Assembly: GCA_964243985.1 (NCBI GenBank)
Contig: CAXTHJ010000001.1
Span: 1-64,000 of the forward strand
DNA length: 64,000 nt
Source of the DNA: CAIOYC01 sp964243985
GTDB lineage: Bacteria > Pseudomonadota > Alphaproteobacteria > Caulobacterales > Caulobacteraceae
Direction of reading: 5' to 3'
Under the pieces are notes generated by a model. That model made no database searches, was not told the origin of the DNA, and saw only the letters and a list, made by a program, of their open reading frames with translations. Shown here one piece after another: positions 8,139 through 16,198 of this stretch (positions are counted from its first letter, which is position 1; the number at the start of each line of letters is the position of its first letter). A program made the translations under genes and the position numbers.

Positions 8139-9821
8139 TCAGGCGTTCGCCCGCGCCAGCGCCTGCTCGCGGATGGCGCTCAGCGTCGCCCCCGGCATGA
8201 TGGCGTCCGGATCGATCTTGACGTGGACGATGGACGGCAGGCCGGAGGCTTCGGCGGCGCGGAACGCCGCTTCGAAGTCGGCGGTCGTCTCCACGCTCGC
8301 GCCGAACCCGCCGAAGGCGCGGGCGTAGGCGGCGAAGTCGGGGTTGACGAGGTCTGTGGCGGAGACACGGCCGGGAAAGTCCCGCTCCTGGTGCATGCGG
8401 ATTGTGCCGTAGATGCCGTTGTCAGCGACGATGACGACGATCGCCAGGTTGTATTGCACCGCCACGGCGAACTCCTGTCCGGTCATCAGGAAATCCCCGT
8501 CGCCGGCCAGCGCCACCACCGAGCGATCAGGATAAAGCCGCTTCATCGCCACAGCGGCTGGAAAGCCGTAGCCCATGGAGCCGGAGGTCGGCGCGATGTG
8601 GCCGGTGAGCGCGCCATTCCTGTTATAGCGGTTGATCCAGGCGGCGTAGTTGCCCGCCCCGTTGCAGAGGATGGCGTCTTTCGCAAGGTGCGCGCGCAGC
8701 CAGACCATGATCTCGCCAAGGTTCACCTGGCCGGGTTGTTTAGTCGGCGTTTCGGACCAAGCGCGATAATCCGCCTGCGCCTGTTTCCGCTCGCCGCGCC
8801 AGGGGATGAAGGCGGGGGGTGAGAGGGTCTCCAGCGCCGCCGCGAAACCCTTGGGGCTGGCGTGGATCGGCAATGCCGGCTGATAGACCCGGCCAAGTTC
8901 TTCCGCATCGGGGAAGACGTGGACCAGGGTCATCTGCGGCGCCGGGATGTCGATCAGGCTGTAGCCCTGCGAGGGCACGTCGCCGAGCCGCCCGCCGACC
9001 ACCATCAAAAGGTCCGAGCCCTTGATCCGCTCGATCAGCTTGGGGTTGGGCGAAAGGCCCAGCTCGCCGGCGTAGTTCGGATGGCGGGCGTCGAACAGGC
9101 CAGTGCGGCGGTGGCTGGTGGCCACGGGCAGGTCGAACCGTTCGGCGAAGCGGTGCATCGCGGTGCGGGCGGTTTCGTCCCACCGGCTGCCGCCTAGGAT
9201 CAGCATAGGACGCTTGGCTGCGGCAAGGAGGCCCTGTAGCCGCATCATGTCCGCCGGTGATGGCGCAGTTTCGGGCGGTTCGACCCTCGGCGCGTCCATA
9301 GCGAGGGAGGGCAGGCTGAGGACGTCCTGCGGCAGGGCCAACACCACCGGGCCGGGGCGGCCGCTCATGGCCACGTGGAAGGCCCGGGCGACGATCTCGG
9401 AGACGCGGTCGGGATCGTCGATCTCCGTCGCCCATTTGGCGATCCCGCCGAACACCTGTTTGTAATCAAGCTCCTGCCAGCTATCGCGACCTTTGAAGCG
9501 GCGCTTCACCTGACCGACGAACAGGATCATCGGCGTGGAGTCCTGATAGGCGATGTGCACGCCCGCTGCGGCGTTCGTCGCGCCGGGCCCCCGGGTGACG
9601 AAGCAGACGCCGGGGCGCCCCGTGGCCTTGCCCACCGCCTCCGCCATCATGGCCATGCCGCCTTCCTGACGGCAAACAGTCATGACAATGCCGCTGTCGC
9701 GCAAGGCGTCCAGCACCGGAAGATAGCTCTCGCCCGGCACGCAGAAGGCGTGCTCCACCCCCTGGATCAAGAGCTGATCCACCAGCGCTTCCGCGGCGGT
9801 GCGGGCAATGACGTCGGCCAT
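8139..9821 (-). CDS. Thiamine-diphosphate-dependent enzyme, acetolactate synthase large-subunit-like
   Basis: The 560-residue protein has the three-domain arrangement of the acetolactate synthase family. Glu53 in CRQEGG is the cofactor-activating glutamate. Residues 200-330 form the central domain. The ThDP/Mg motif begins GDGDF at 440 and reaches Asn468 in ADNGIYG. No small regulatory subunit gene follows, so a catabolic decarboxylase, carboligase or glyoxylate carboligase-like role is as likely as valine/isoleucine synthesis. The downstream neighbour is a GNAT acetyltransferase. The same family is often only annotated as 'thiamine pyrophosphate-binding protein'. Confidence 0.87.
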   Translation of the reverse strand: MADVIARTAAEALVDQLLIQGVEHAFCVPGESYLPVLDALRDSGIVMTVCRQEGGMAMMAEAVGKATGRPGVCFVTRGPGATNAAAGVHIAYQDSTPMILFVGQVKRRFKGRDSWQELDYKQVFGGIAKWATEIDDPDRVSEIVARAFHVAMSGRPGPVVLALPQDVLSLPSLAMDAPRVEPPETAPSPADMMRLQGLLAAAKRPMLILGGSRWDETARTAMHRFAERFDLPVATSHRRTGLFDARHPNYAGELGLSPNPKLIERIKGSDLLMVVGGRLGDVPSQGYSLIDIPAPQMTLVHVFPDAEELGRVYQPALPIHASPKGFAAALETLSPPAFIPWRGERKQAQADYRAWSETPTKQPGQVNLGEIMVWLRAHLAKDAILCNGAGNYAAWINRYNRNGALTGHIAPTSGSMGYGFPAAVAMKRLYPDRSVVALAGDGDFLMTGQEFAVAVQYNLAIVVIVADNGIYGTIRMHQERDFPGRVSATDLVNPDFAAYARAFGGFGASVETTADFEAAFRAAEASGLPSIVHVKIDPDAIMPGATLSAIREQALARANA

Positions 9822-9858
9822 GGGACCCTCGCGAGACGGTGGGAGCGATCTTAGCGGG

Positions 9859-10728
9859 TCAGGCGCCGAACAACACCGCTTCAGTGTAGGCGAGATCGTT
9901 CAGGCGCGGCCGGTCAGCCCCGCGATAATATTTAGGGGCGCGATTCTTAAAAAACTGTCCGATCTGGCCCTTCAGGGGCTTCTCCTCATCGCAGAACACC
10001 ACGCCGACGCCTCGCCGCAGCAGGCGGCGACCTACCGCGCCGGCGTTGCGGGTGTAGTCGGCCGTGTCCCGGCAATAGACGATCTGCATCGCTATGGTCT
10101 GCAGGCCCTTTACCGCGCGGTACATGAACACCAGCGGCAGGGCCTCGCCCTCGGTTTCGCAGATAAGCGCGATGCAGCCGGCGGAGACGTGGTCCTTCAA
10201 AAGCGCGGCCTCCTGGGCGGGAAGCAGATGGTCATGCGCCTTCGGATCATAGAAGCGGACGCGTGCGCCCAGCCCCTTCAGGCTGAGAGCCGGAAAGCCC
10301 ACAAACTGCCCCGCGCCGTAGCGGCGATAGCCCTGCGCCTCCAGGATGGGCCAGGTGTTGGGCGCCGGCGAGACGTTGAGATAGGTGACGTCCTTGAACT
10401 TCAGCGACGAGGAGACCAGCGCCGGGGCGTACAGTCGATAGGCTGGATTCACATACCAGCTCGACACATTGCACCTGACCTTGCCGCCCAGACCCTCGGT
10501 GAAGATCAGCAGCAGAACGCCGACCACACCGGTATCTCCCGTCAGGAGATAACCGTACTGCGGATAACCTTCCGGCGCGCGGCGGGCCTTCAGGGAGGCC
10601 ATGGCGTTGCGCCAATACGCAAGGCTGCGCTCGGGAAAGCCCACGGTCAAAAGCGCGGCCACCGCCTCGAAATCCTCTTCCTGAATTTGGCGGCACCGCA
10701 CCTTTTCGGCGCTGATCTGTGACGTCAC
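9859..10728 (-). CDS. GNAT-fold acyltransferase of the second carrier-protein module
   Basis: About 289 residues with an N-terminal GNAT-like fold (VRCRQIQEEDFEAVAALL, then FPERSLAYWRNAM) and a second half rich in Arg and Phe. I start it at the GTG at 10728, which has ggag six bases upstream; the frame is open much further 5' but that part is antisense to the ACP and ligase genes and has unnatural composition. The gene is divergent from an ACP gene (132-base gap), which suggests that its donor is an acyl group carried on that ACP. The acceptor is unknown; a sugar, amino acid or sphingoid-like amine are possible. No close functional match is recognised. Confidence 0.65.
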   Translation of the reverse strand: MTSQISAEKVRCRQIQEEDFEAVAALLTVGFPERSLAYWRNAMASLKARRAPEGYPQYGYLLTGDTGVVGVLLLIFTEGLGGKVRCNVSSWYVNPAYRLYAPALVSSSLKFKDVTYLNVSPAPNTWPILEAQGYRRYGAGQFVGFPALSLKGLGARVRFYDPKAHDHLLPAQEAALLKDHVSAGCIALICETEGEALPLVFMYRAVKGLQTIAMQIVYCRDTADYTRNAGAVGRRLLRRGVGVVFCDEEKPLKGQIGQFFKNRAPKYYRGADRPRLNDLAYTEAVLFGA

Positions 10729-10860
10729 GTCGGTCTCCAAGCCGCGATAAGACGCCAGGGTTCCACCGCAAAATCCGCTATGCGACGCGAACAAGCCCTG
10801 CCGTCGGTAAAAATTTAAAGCTTTTCCCCTAAGGATCGGTTGAGTTTCGAGAGGTTCTCT
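10729..10860. promoter_or_regulatory. Divergent promoter region between acyltransferase and ACP genes
   Basis: The 132-base gap must hold the start signals of both divergent units. It contains the AT-rich run aaaaatttaaagcttttcccct near 10807-10828 just upstream of the ACP gene. No convincing paired -35/-10 hexamers or long palindrome were seen. A longer ACP start at 10840 (TTG) is possible, but ATG at 10861 gives a normal carrier-protein N-terminus. Confidence 0.35.
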
Positions 10861-11106
10861 ATGGCGATAAGATCCACGATCATCACCGAGATGCAGACCG
10901 TCGCCGCGCAGCAGAACAAATCCCTGGCGCCGTTGAACGACGAGCTGGTGCTTTTGGACTGCGGGCTGGACAGCCTCTGCTTCGCCATCCTGGTGGCGCG
11001 GCTGGAGGACGATCTGGGCTACGATCCCTTCTCCACCGACGACGACGTCTATTTCCCCACCACCTTCGGCGATTTCGTCGCCTTCTATGAACGCGCCGCT
11101 CATTAG
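10861..11106 (+). CDS. Acyl carrier protein of the second carrier-protein module
   Basis: This 81-residue protein is an acyl carrier protein with the phosphopantetheine site DCGLDSL (Ser38), followed by the acidic recognition helix and a short C-terminal helix. It is not the fatty-acid-synthesis AcpP, which is more acidic and carries DSLDTVE. The gene overlaps the following AMP-ligase gene by 20 bases, a sign of translational coupling and of a ligase that charges this carrier. ACPs of this kind occur with a ligase and an SDR in clusters that make unusual acyl groups for surface polysaccharides or lipids. Confidence 0.88.
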   Translation: MAIRSTIITEMQTVAAQQNKSLAPLNDELVLLDCGLDSLCFAILVARLEDDLGYDPFSTDDDVYFPTTFGDFVAFYERAAH

Positions 11107-12463
11107 CGAGCGCCGCAGCGCCTGTCTCGCCAGCCTCATCGCGCGGGCGGGCGGCGAGGGGCGCTGGCTGTGGGATGGGATGCGCGAGGTCTCCTTGCCC
11201 TCCGCCATCTCCGAGACGCGGCTGGGCGGAAGGCGGGACGAGCTGGCGGGCAAGGCGGTGCTGATCCGCACCAAGGACCAGCTTTCCGCCGCCCTGCTTC
11301 TGATCGAGCTGGACAGCGTGGTTCGGCGCCTGATCATCGCCCCGCCCGATTTGGATGAAGCCCACCTGCCGTTCGTGATCGAGGATGGCGCGGTGGATGC
11401 GGTAGTGGGAGATCTTCCGCCCTCTGAGCACGTGGCCGTAACGCACATTCCCCTCGCCGCCGCCGCCCCGCGCGTGCGCTCCAACGTCGCCCATCGGCGG
11501 AGCGAGTGGGTGATGTTCACCTCCGGCACCACAGGGCGGCCCAAGATGGTGGCGCACAGCCTGCACGGCCTCACCGGCGCCATCAAACCCGCCGATGCTG
11601 ACGATCCGCCGGTCTGGGGCACCTTCTACGACATTCGCCGCTACGGCGGGCTGCAGATGCTGCTGCGGGCCCTGCTCGGCGGCGGCTCGATGATCCTGTC
11701 GCGGCCGGACGAGAGCGCCGGCGATTTCCTCGGCCGTTTGGGCGCGCGCGGCGTGACCCACCTTTCCGCCACGCCGTCCCATTGGCGCAAGGCGCTGATG
11801 AGCCCGGCCATCCGTGCCGTCGAGCCCCGTTATCTCCGCCTTTCGGGCGAGATCGCCGATCAGGCGGTGCTGGACAATCTGAAGGCCGCCTTCCCTGGAA
11901 CGCCGGTGGGCCACGCCTACGCCTCCACCGAGGCGGGGGTCGGGTTCGAGGTGAACGACGGGCTGGAAGGCTTTCCGGTCGACCTCATTGGCCGCCCTGG
12001 CGCGCCGGTAGAGATGAAGGTCGAGGATGGATCGCTCCGCCTACGCTCCTATCGCACGGCTTCCCATTACATCGCCGGCGCTGGCTCGGCGCTCGCGGAT
12101 GAAGACGGTTTCGTGGACACAGGCGATCTGGTGGAGCAGCGGGGTGATCGGTTCTACTTCGTCGGCCGGCGCAGCGGCGTCATCAACGTGGGCGGCCTGA
12201 AGATTCACCCAGAAGAGGTGGAGGCCGTGATCAACCGCCACCCCGGCGTTCGTATGTCCCTGGTCAAGGGCCGCAAGAGCCCGATCACCGGCGCCATCGT
12301 CGTGGCCGAAGTGGTGGCTGAGGGTTGGGACGACACCTTGAAGGACGAAATCCTGGCCGACTGCCGTGCCGCCTTGCCGCCGTTCAAGGTCCCGACCGCC
12401 ATCCGCTTCGTGGATCATCTGACGGTGACGGCTGGCGGCAAGCTGGAGCGGCGGGTTGCGTAA
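11087..12463 (+). CDS. AMP-forming acyl/aryl ligase (acyl-ACP synthetase candidate)
   Basis: The 458-residue protein is a class I adenylate-forming enzyme: FTSGTTGRPK at 144-153, AYASTEAGVGFE, then DTGDLVE and the hinge RRSGVINVGG, and the C-terminal lysine in AGGKLERR. It is shorter than acetyl-CoA synthetase and lacks the CoA-tail features I would expect in a clear acyl-CoA ligase. Because it overlaps the ACP gene by 20 bases and the reductase gene by 8 bases, it probably loads a carboxylic acid on the ACP. The substrate is not predictable. Confidence 0.85.
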   Translation: MNAPLISERRSACLASLIARAGGEGRWLWDGMREVSLPSAISETRLGGRRDELAGKAVLIRTKDQLSAALLLIELDSVVRRLIIAPPDLDEAHLPFVIEDGAVDAVVGDLPPSEHVAVTHIPLAAAAPRVRSNVAHRRSEWVMFTSGTTGRPKMVAHSLHGLTGAIKPADADDPPVWGTFYDIRRYGGLQMLLRALLGGGSMILSRPDESAGDFLGRLGARGVTHLSATPSHWRKALMSPAIRAVEPRYLRLSGEIADQAVLDNLKAAFPGTPVGHAYASTEAGVGFEVNDGLEGFPVDLIGRPGAPVEMKVEDGSLRLRSYRTASHYIAGAGSALADEDGFVDTGDLVEQRGDRFYFVGRRSGVINVGGLKIHPEEVEAVINRHPGVRMSLVKGRKSPITGAIVVAEVVAEGWDDTLKDEILADCRAALPPFKVPTAIRFVDHLTVTAGGKLERRVA

Positions 12464-13178
12464 CGTGATCGTCACCGGCGCCAGCCGGGGGTTGGGGCTC
12501 GGCATCGCCCAGCGCCTGGTGGCCGACGGCTTCCAGGTCATAGCCATCGCCCGCAGCGAGAGCGAGGCGCTCACCGAGGCCATGGCCGTATCCGGAGGCA
12601 AGCTACATTTCCTCGCCGCCGATCTTTCCAACGTGGACAGCCTCGGCGACCTCGCCCGCGCCGCCAAGAAGGCGTTTGGGCCGATCTACGGTCTGGTCAA
12701 CAACGCGGGGAGCAGCACCGAGGGGCTCCTCGCCAACCTGACCCACAAACAGATTGAAGCCCTGATTCGGCTCAACACCACTTCGCCCATCGTGCTGACC
12801 AAATATCTGGCGCGGGGGATGATGGCGGCGGGCGAGGGGCGGATCGTCAATATCTCGTCGATCATGGCGTCCACCGGCTTTAACGGACTGTCCGTATACG
12901 GCGCGACCAAAGCGTCCCTGGTCGGTTTTACCAAGTCCCTGGCGCGGGAGCTGGGCGACCTCGGCATCACCGTCAACGCCGTGGCGCCGGGCTTTGTCAA
13001 CACCGAACTCACCGCCGGCATGAGCGACGCCGACCGCGCCCGCATCGCCAATAGGAGCGCGCTCCGCCGCCTGGCGGAGGTGGAGGACGTGGCGGCGGCG
13101 GTCTCCTACCTGATGAGCGATGGCGCTAAGAACGTCACCGGCACGGTCCTGACCGTCGACGCCGGCGGCACCGCCTAG
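12456..13178 (+). CDS. SDR-family 3-oxoacyl-[ACP] reductase (FabG-like)
   Basis: The 240-residue protein is a classical short-chain dehydrogenase: cofactor motif TGASRGLG at 7-14, NNAG at 82-85, and catalytic Ser135, Tyr148 and Lys152 in the YxxxK arrangement. FabG-like members reduce 3-oxoacyl thioesters with NADPH. The start is TTG at 12456, eight bases inside the ligase gene and preceded by ggag; a GTG at 12465 is the alternative. As the third gene of an overlapping ACP-ligase-reductase unit it likely acts on an acyl group attached to the neighbouring ACP. Confidence 0.9.
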   Translation: MRNVIVTGASRGLGLGIAQRLVADGFQVIAIARSESEALTEAMAVSGGKLHFLAADLSNVDSLGDLARAAKKAFGPIYGLVNNAGSSTEGLLANLTHKQIEALIRLNTTSPIVLTKYLARGMMAAGEGRIVNISSIMASTGFNGLSVYGATKASLVGFTKSLARELGDLGITVNAVAPGFVNTELTAGMSDADRARIANRSALRRLAEVEDVAAAVSYLMSDGAKNVTGTVLTVDAGGTA

Positions 13179-13789
13179 GCCGCCTCCGTCTTGCGATAAA
13201 TCGACCGTTTCACGGTGGAAAACACCTTCTGCACCATCGGCTCGAACGCCAAGAGCGGCATCGACTCATAGGCCGGATCGAACGCGGACTGGTCGTAGAG
13301 GTGGCAGAACTGGGCGGTGTATTCGAACCAGGGGTGGCCGCGGTACTGGTCCCGCATGTTTCTGTCGAGACCGAGGTAGTCGAAGAAGTAGTAGCCTTGG
13401 AACACGCCGTGGTGCTCCACCATCCAGTGGTTCTGTTCGGAGACGTAGGGCTTCAGGATCGCCGCCCCCACGTCCGCGTGATTGGCCGAGCCCAGCGTAT
13501 CGCCGATGTCGTGCAGCAGAGCGCAGACCACATATTCCTCGTCCATGCCCGCCCGGTGCGCGCGGGTGGCGGTCTGCACGCTGTGCTCCAGCCGGTCCAC
13601 CGGATAGCCGCCGTAATCGCCGTCGAGCAGCTTCAGGTGGGTCAGGACGCGGTTCGGCAAGTCCCGGTGGAACGGACCCATGTGCTGGCCGATCGCCATC
13701 CAGTCTTCCCGCGTGCCGTTCTCCATGGCGGTGAACGTCGCCTGAGGGCCGCTGAATTGCGCGTGTGATCCGTGTTCGCCGTCGGCCAT
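13175..13789 (-). CDS. HD-domain protein, possible diiron oxygenase/phosphohydrolase
   Basis: The 204-residue protein has an HD domain with candidate metal ligands His69, His93-Asp94, His104, His126 or His127 and Asp166. Six ligands in this order suit a dinuclear metal site, as in the PhnZ and myo-inositol oxygenase branch of HD proteins, more than a simple mononuclear phosphohydrolase. The C-terminal segment GHPWFEYTAQFCHLYDQ is conserved-looking but I cannot name a substrate. Its gene is convergent with the SDR gene, overlapping at the stop codons by four bases. Function is open: metal-dependent hydrolase or oxygenase. Confidence 0.7.
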   Translation of the reverse strand: MADGEHGSHAQFSGPQATFTAMENGTREDWMAIGQHMGPFHRDLPNRVLTHLKLLDGDYGGYPVDRLEHSVQTATRAHRAGMDEEYVVCALLHDIGDTLGSANHADVGAAILKPYVSEQNHWMVEHHGVFQGYYFFDYLGLDRNMRDQYRGHPWFEYTAQFCHLYDQSAFDPAYESMPLLAFEPMVQKVFSTVKRSIYRKTEAA

Positions 13790-13967
13790 GACCGTTCCCT
13801 GCGCTCTATATGATTGCCGATAAGGTGCGCCCCGCGGCGCCGAGGGTCAAGCGGGGCTGCGGCCGGACCGTCAAACCTCAGGGGCGAATCCGATCCCCGG
13901 AAGATTGCACCCGGTTGCGCTCCGTCTTTGGGAGCGGCGATGATCCGGCGCTGATGAGGGCGCGCCG

Positions 13968-14063
13968 ATGACGTACTTGAAGAAAACGCTGTCCACCGCG
14001 GGGGATGCGGTGCTTTGGCTCGCCGCCATGGGAGCATTCACCCTCTTGATGAGCCCGAACTGA
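13968..14063 (+). CDS. Possible 31-residue single-span membrane peptide
   Basis: Between the HD-domain gene and the aminotransferase gene a short frame reads MTYLKKTLSTAGDAVLWL and ends ...FTLLMSPN. It has a basic N-terminus and one hydrophobic stretch (about residues 15-29), as in small membrane proteins. gaggg lies about nine bases upstream. It is convergent with the aminotransferase gene. There is no homology evidence, so it may be chance. Confidence 0.3.
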   Translation: MTYLKKTLSTAGDAVLWLAAMGAFTLLMSPN

Positions 14064-14071
14064 TCGACGGG

Positions 14072-14950
14072 CTATTTGGCGTGGGCGTAGTCCCAGTAGA
14101 GCTGGCGGGCCTGACGATAGATCGGACCCTGCTGCAGCATCCGGTCCTCGATGCGGACGATGGGCGCCACCTTCTGGAAATTGCCGCAGGAGAAGATCTC
14201 GTCCGCCTCCAGGAAGTCCTGCATCTTCAGGGCGCTCTCCATCACCGTCACGCCGGCGTCCCCTAAGAGGCCGATGGTGCGGCGGCGGGTGATGCCGTTC
14301 AGGAAGACGCCGTTGGGCGCAGGCGTAAAGACCACCCCGTCCTTGACCATGAACACATTGGCGTTGGCGAGTTCGGCCACATTGCCCAGCATGTCCAGCA
14401 TGAGGCAGTTGTCGAAACCCCGGCTCGCCGCCTCGATCATGGCGCGGGAGTTGTTGGGATAGAGGCAACTGGCCTTCGCCTGCACCGGCGCGGTATCCGC
14501 CGTGGGTTTGCGGTAGGGCGAGAGCGTGATGGCGGCGCCCGCTGTGCCCGGCATGGGCGCTTCATAGAGGCAGAGGCACCATTGGCTGGTCTCGGGATCG
14601 AACTTTACCCCGCCGCCCGCGCCGCCGTCGGCCCAATACATGGGACGGATATAGAGGGCGGCGTCGGAATCGAACTTCTTCGCGCCCTCGTCCACAAGGG
14701 CCAGCCATTGCTCGGTGGCGACCACCGGCTTTAAACCGAAGTTGACGGCGGACTGGTTTATTCGGGCGCAGTGCATATCGATATCGGGCATGACGCCCTC
14801 GAACCGTCGCGCGCCGTCGAACAGCACCGAGCCCTGCCACGAGCCGTGCGTGCGCGGTCCCATGATGGCGACATTGCCCTCATGCCACGCGCCTCGAAAG
14901 AAGGTCCAGGTGTTGGATTGCGGCTCCGCCGTTGGAACGATGCCCAGCAT
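14072..14950 (-). CDS. Class IV (branched-chain amino acid-like) aminotransferase
   Basis: The 292-residue protein matches fold-type IV PLP enzymes of the branched-chain aminotransferase group. The PLP lysine is Lys159 in VQAKAS, followed by LPNNSR-like residues, AELANANVF and the GITRRR segment. It would transfer amino groups between branched-chain amino acids and 2-oxoglutarate, or act on related keto acids. The start at 14950 has a strong ribosome site aaaggaga eight bases upstream, so the longer open frame is ignored. It is divergent from the cupin gene. Confidence 0.88.
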   Translation of the reverse strand: MLGIVPTAEPQSNTWTFFRGAWHEGNVAIMGPRTHGSWQGSVLFDGARRFEGVMPDIDMHCARINQSAVNFGLKPVVATEQWLALVDEGAKKFDSDAALYIRPMYWADGGAGGGVKFDPETSQWCLCLYEAPMPGTAGAAITLSPYRKPTADTAPVQAKASCLYPNNSRAMIEAASRGFDNCLMLDMLGNVAELANANVFMVKDGVVFTPAPNGVFLNGITRRRTIGLLGDAGVTVMESALKMQDFLEADEIFSCGNFQKVAPIVRIEDRMLQQGPIYRQARQLYWDYAHAK

Positions 14951-15104
14951 GTCGCGATCTCCTTTCAACCTGTTGTGACGCAGGGACGTGAAGAAATCCT
15001 CGCCGGCCCCAGGTGGGATTAGCCGGTCAGGTTTCGGAAACCATGTTCGCTTGCGTTTATTCAACCAGCCCCGCCTACGGTGACGGCGTAAGCAAGGGGT
15101 CCCT

Positions 15105-15623
15105 ATGTCTGCACCGCACTTCGCCTTCGCCAAGACCGACGTGGAGCTGAAAAGCGCGCCGATCCGCAAGGAGTGGATCCTCGACGGCGATCCGGTGGCC
15201 CGCAACTGCGTCATCGGTAAGAGCCACGACCGCATGGCGACGACGCTGGTGTGGGACTGCACCGCCGGCCGCTTCAAATGGATCTACGACGTGGACGAGA
15301 CCATCCACATCCTGGAGGGCATGATCAGCCTGACCCAGATCGACGGCTCCACCAAGACGCTGCACGCGGGCGACGTAGTGTTCTTCCCGGCCGGCAGTTC
15401 GGCCACCTGGCACGTCCACGACCATGTGCGGAAGCTGGCCTTCTTCCGTCAGCCCGTGCCCAAACCCATGAGTCTTTTCCTGCGCGCCTTCCGTAAGGCG
15501 GCCGATCTCGCCAGCGGCGGCGGCGCGGCCATGGCGGGAAGCGAGGATAGGCCTGTGCCGCACGGCGCCGTCCGCGATCGCTCGCCAACCGTCGCAGCGC
15601 TCGAGACCCGCGCGGCCGCCTAG
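15105..15623 (+). CDS. Cupin-domain protein (Cupin_3 type)
   Basis: This 172-residue protein has one cupin beta barrel (about residues 45-125) with the motifs VDETIHILEG and AGDVVFFPAGSSATWHVHD. The pattern is close to the EutQ/Cupin_3 (DUF861) group. Glu and His residues in DETIH and HVHDH could bind a metal. The C-terminal 45 residues look flexible. Proteins of this group are of mixed function, often ureidoglycolate or ethanolamine related. The gene is divergent from the aminotransferase gene. Confidence 0.8.
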   Translation: MSAPHFAFAKTDVELKSAPIRKEWILDGDPVARNCVIGKSHDRMATTLVWDCTAGRFKWIYDVDETIHILEGMISLTQIDGSTKTLHAGDVVFFPAGSSATWHVHDHVRKLAFFRQPVPKPMSLFLRAFRKAADLASGGGAAMAGSEDRPVPHGAVRDRSPTVAALETRAAA

Positions 15624-15716
15624 CGCCAGCGGCGAACCGCGCCGAGGGGTTTCCCGTTTCGGGATAGTCTCGCTGGCCCGTGATTTGCTGCACCAAGGCT
15701 ATAACTGGAGGCAGTC

Positions 15717-16040
15717 ATGGGCATCTCCCTCGCTTTTCAAACGGGCGCCACGCCGCTCTCGAACGCCGATATCGATTGGCTTCGGGGCCGCACCATCGTG
15801 CATAAGATCGTCATCGGCCTGACCGATCCGGTCGTCTGCATGCGTGTGATCCTGAACGAACTGGCTGAATCGGCAGGGGAAATCCGCGCCCTGACCCTAA
15901 AGCCGACAGAAGGCGCCTGTTTCGAGGTGGTGCTGCAGGCCACCAATCTTGGCGCGGAAGACGCGCGGGGGCTCGTGGGCCGGATCGCCGCCTATCCCGC
16001 GGTGAACTCCGCCGCCATCGAGCACATGCTGATCCGATAG
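15717..16040 (+). CDS. Small ACT-like domain protein
   Basis: A 107-residue protein whose pattern IVHKIVIGL-helix-IRALTLKP-CFEVVLQA-helix-AAIEHMLIR fits the beta-alpha-beta-beta-alpha-beta order of an ACT domain, as in the small subunit of acetolactate synthase. ACT domains bind amino acids and regulate enzymes. It lies upstream of the methionine genes metY and metA and could be a small regulatory protein of amino-acid metabolism, but I do not recognise a named family. Confidence 0.6.
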   Translation: MGISLAFQTGATPLSNADIDWLRGRTIVHKIVIGLTDPVVCMRVILNELAESAGEIRALTLKPTEGACFEVVLQATNLGAEDARGLVGRIAAYPAVNSAAIEHMLIR

Positions 16041-16198
16041 AGCCGATCCGTATCGAGACGTTTCTCTAAACCTCTCAGTAACCATGAAGTTCAGAGGTGA
16101 AAAAGAAGGGCAGAAGCAAGCTTAATGGTTCGCCGATCAGGGTTTGTTGACCTCGATCCTGTATATTCGTCGCGCTGAGTTCTGGAAAGTGCTGCATC
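16041..16198 (+). promoter_or_regulatory. metY leader region with a 6-bp stem and 17-nt loop
   Basis: The 158-base gap upstream of metY contains acctct and agaggt as inverted arms (about 16069-16097) separated by 17 bases, followed by the purine-rich run gaaaaagaaggg. Alphaproteobacterial methionine genes often carry S-adenosylmethionine riboswitches, so a control element here would make sense. The sequence does not show the conserved words of SAM-II that I can recall, so no class is assigned. Confidence 0.3.

Noticed and set aside
7338..8822. 494-residue open frame on the plus strand
   Set aside because: It is antisense to the acyl-CoA synthetase, GNAT and ThDP genes, which have clear motifs. 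Composition is typical of GC-rich antisense frames.
10729..11622. 5' extension of the acyltransferase frame
   Set aside because: The added 298 codons are antisense to the ACP and ligase genes and lack protein-like pattern; GTG 10728 has a good ribosome site.
16147..16167. Sigma-70-like promoter TTGACC / TATATT before metY
   Set aside because: The spacer is only nine bases, too short for a -35/-10 pair.
16041..16198. SAM-II riboswitch upstream of metY
   Set aside because: A stem and a loop of fitting size exist, but the conserved sequence words of the class as I know them are absent, so no class was assigned.
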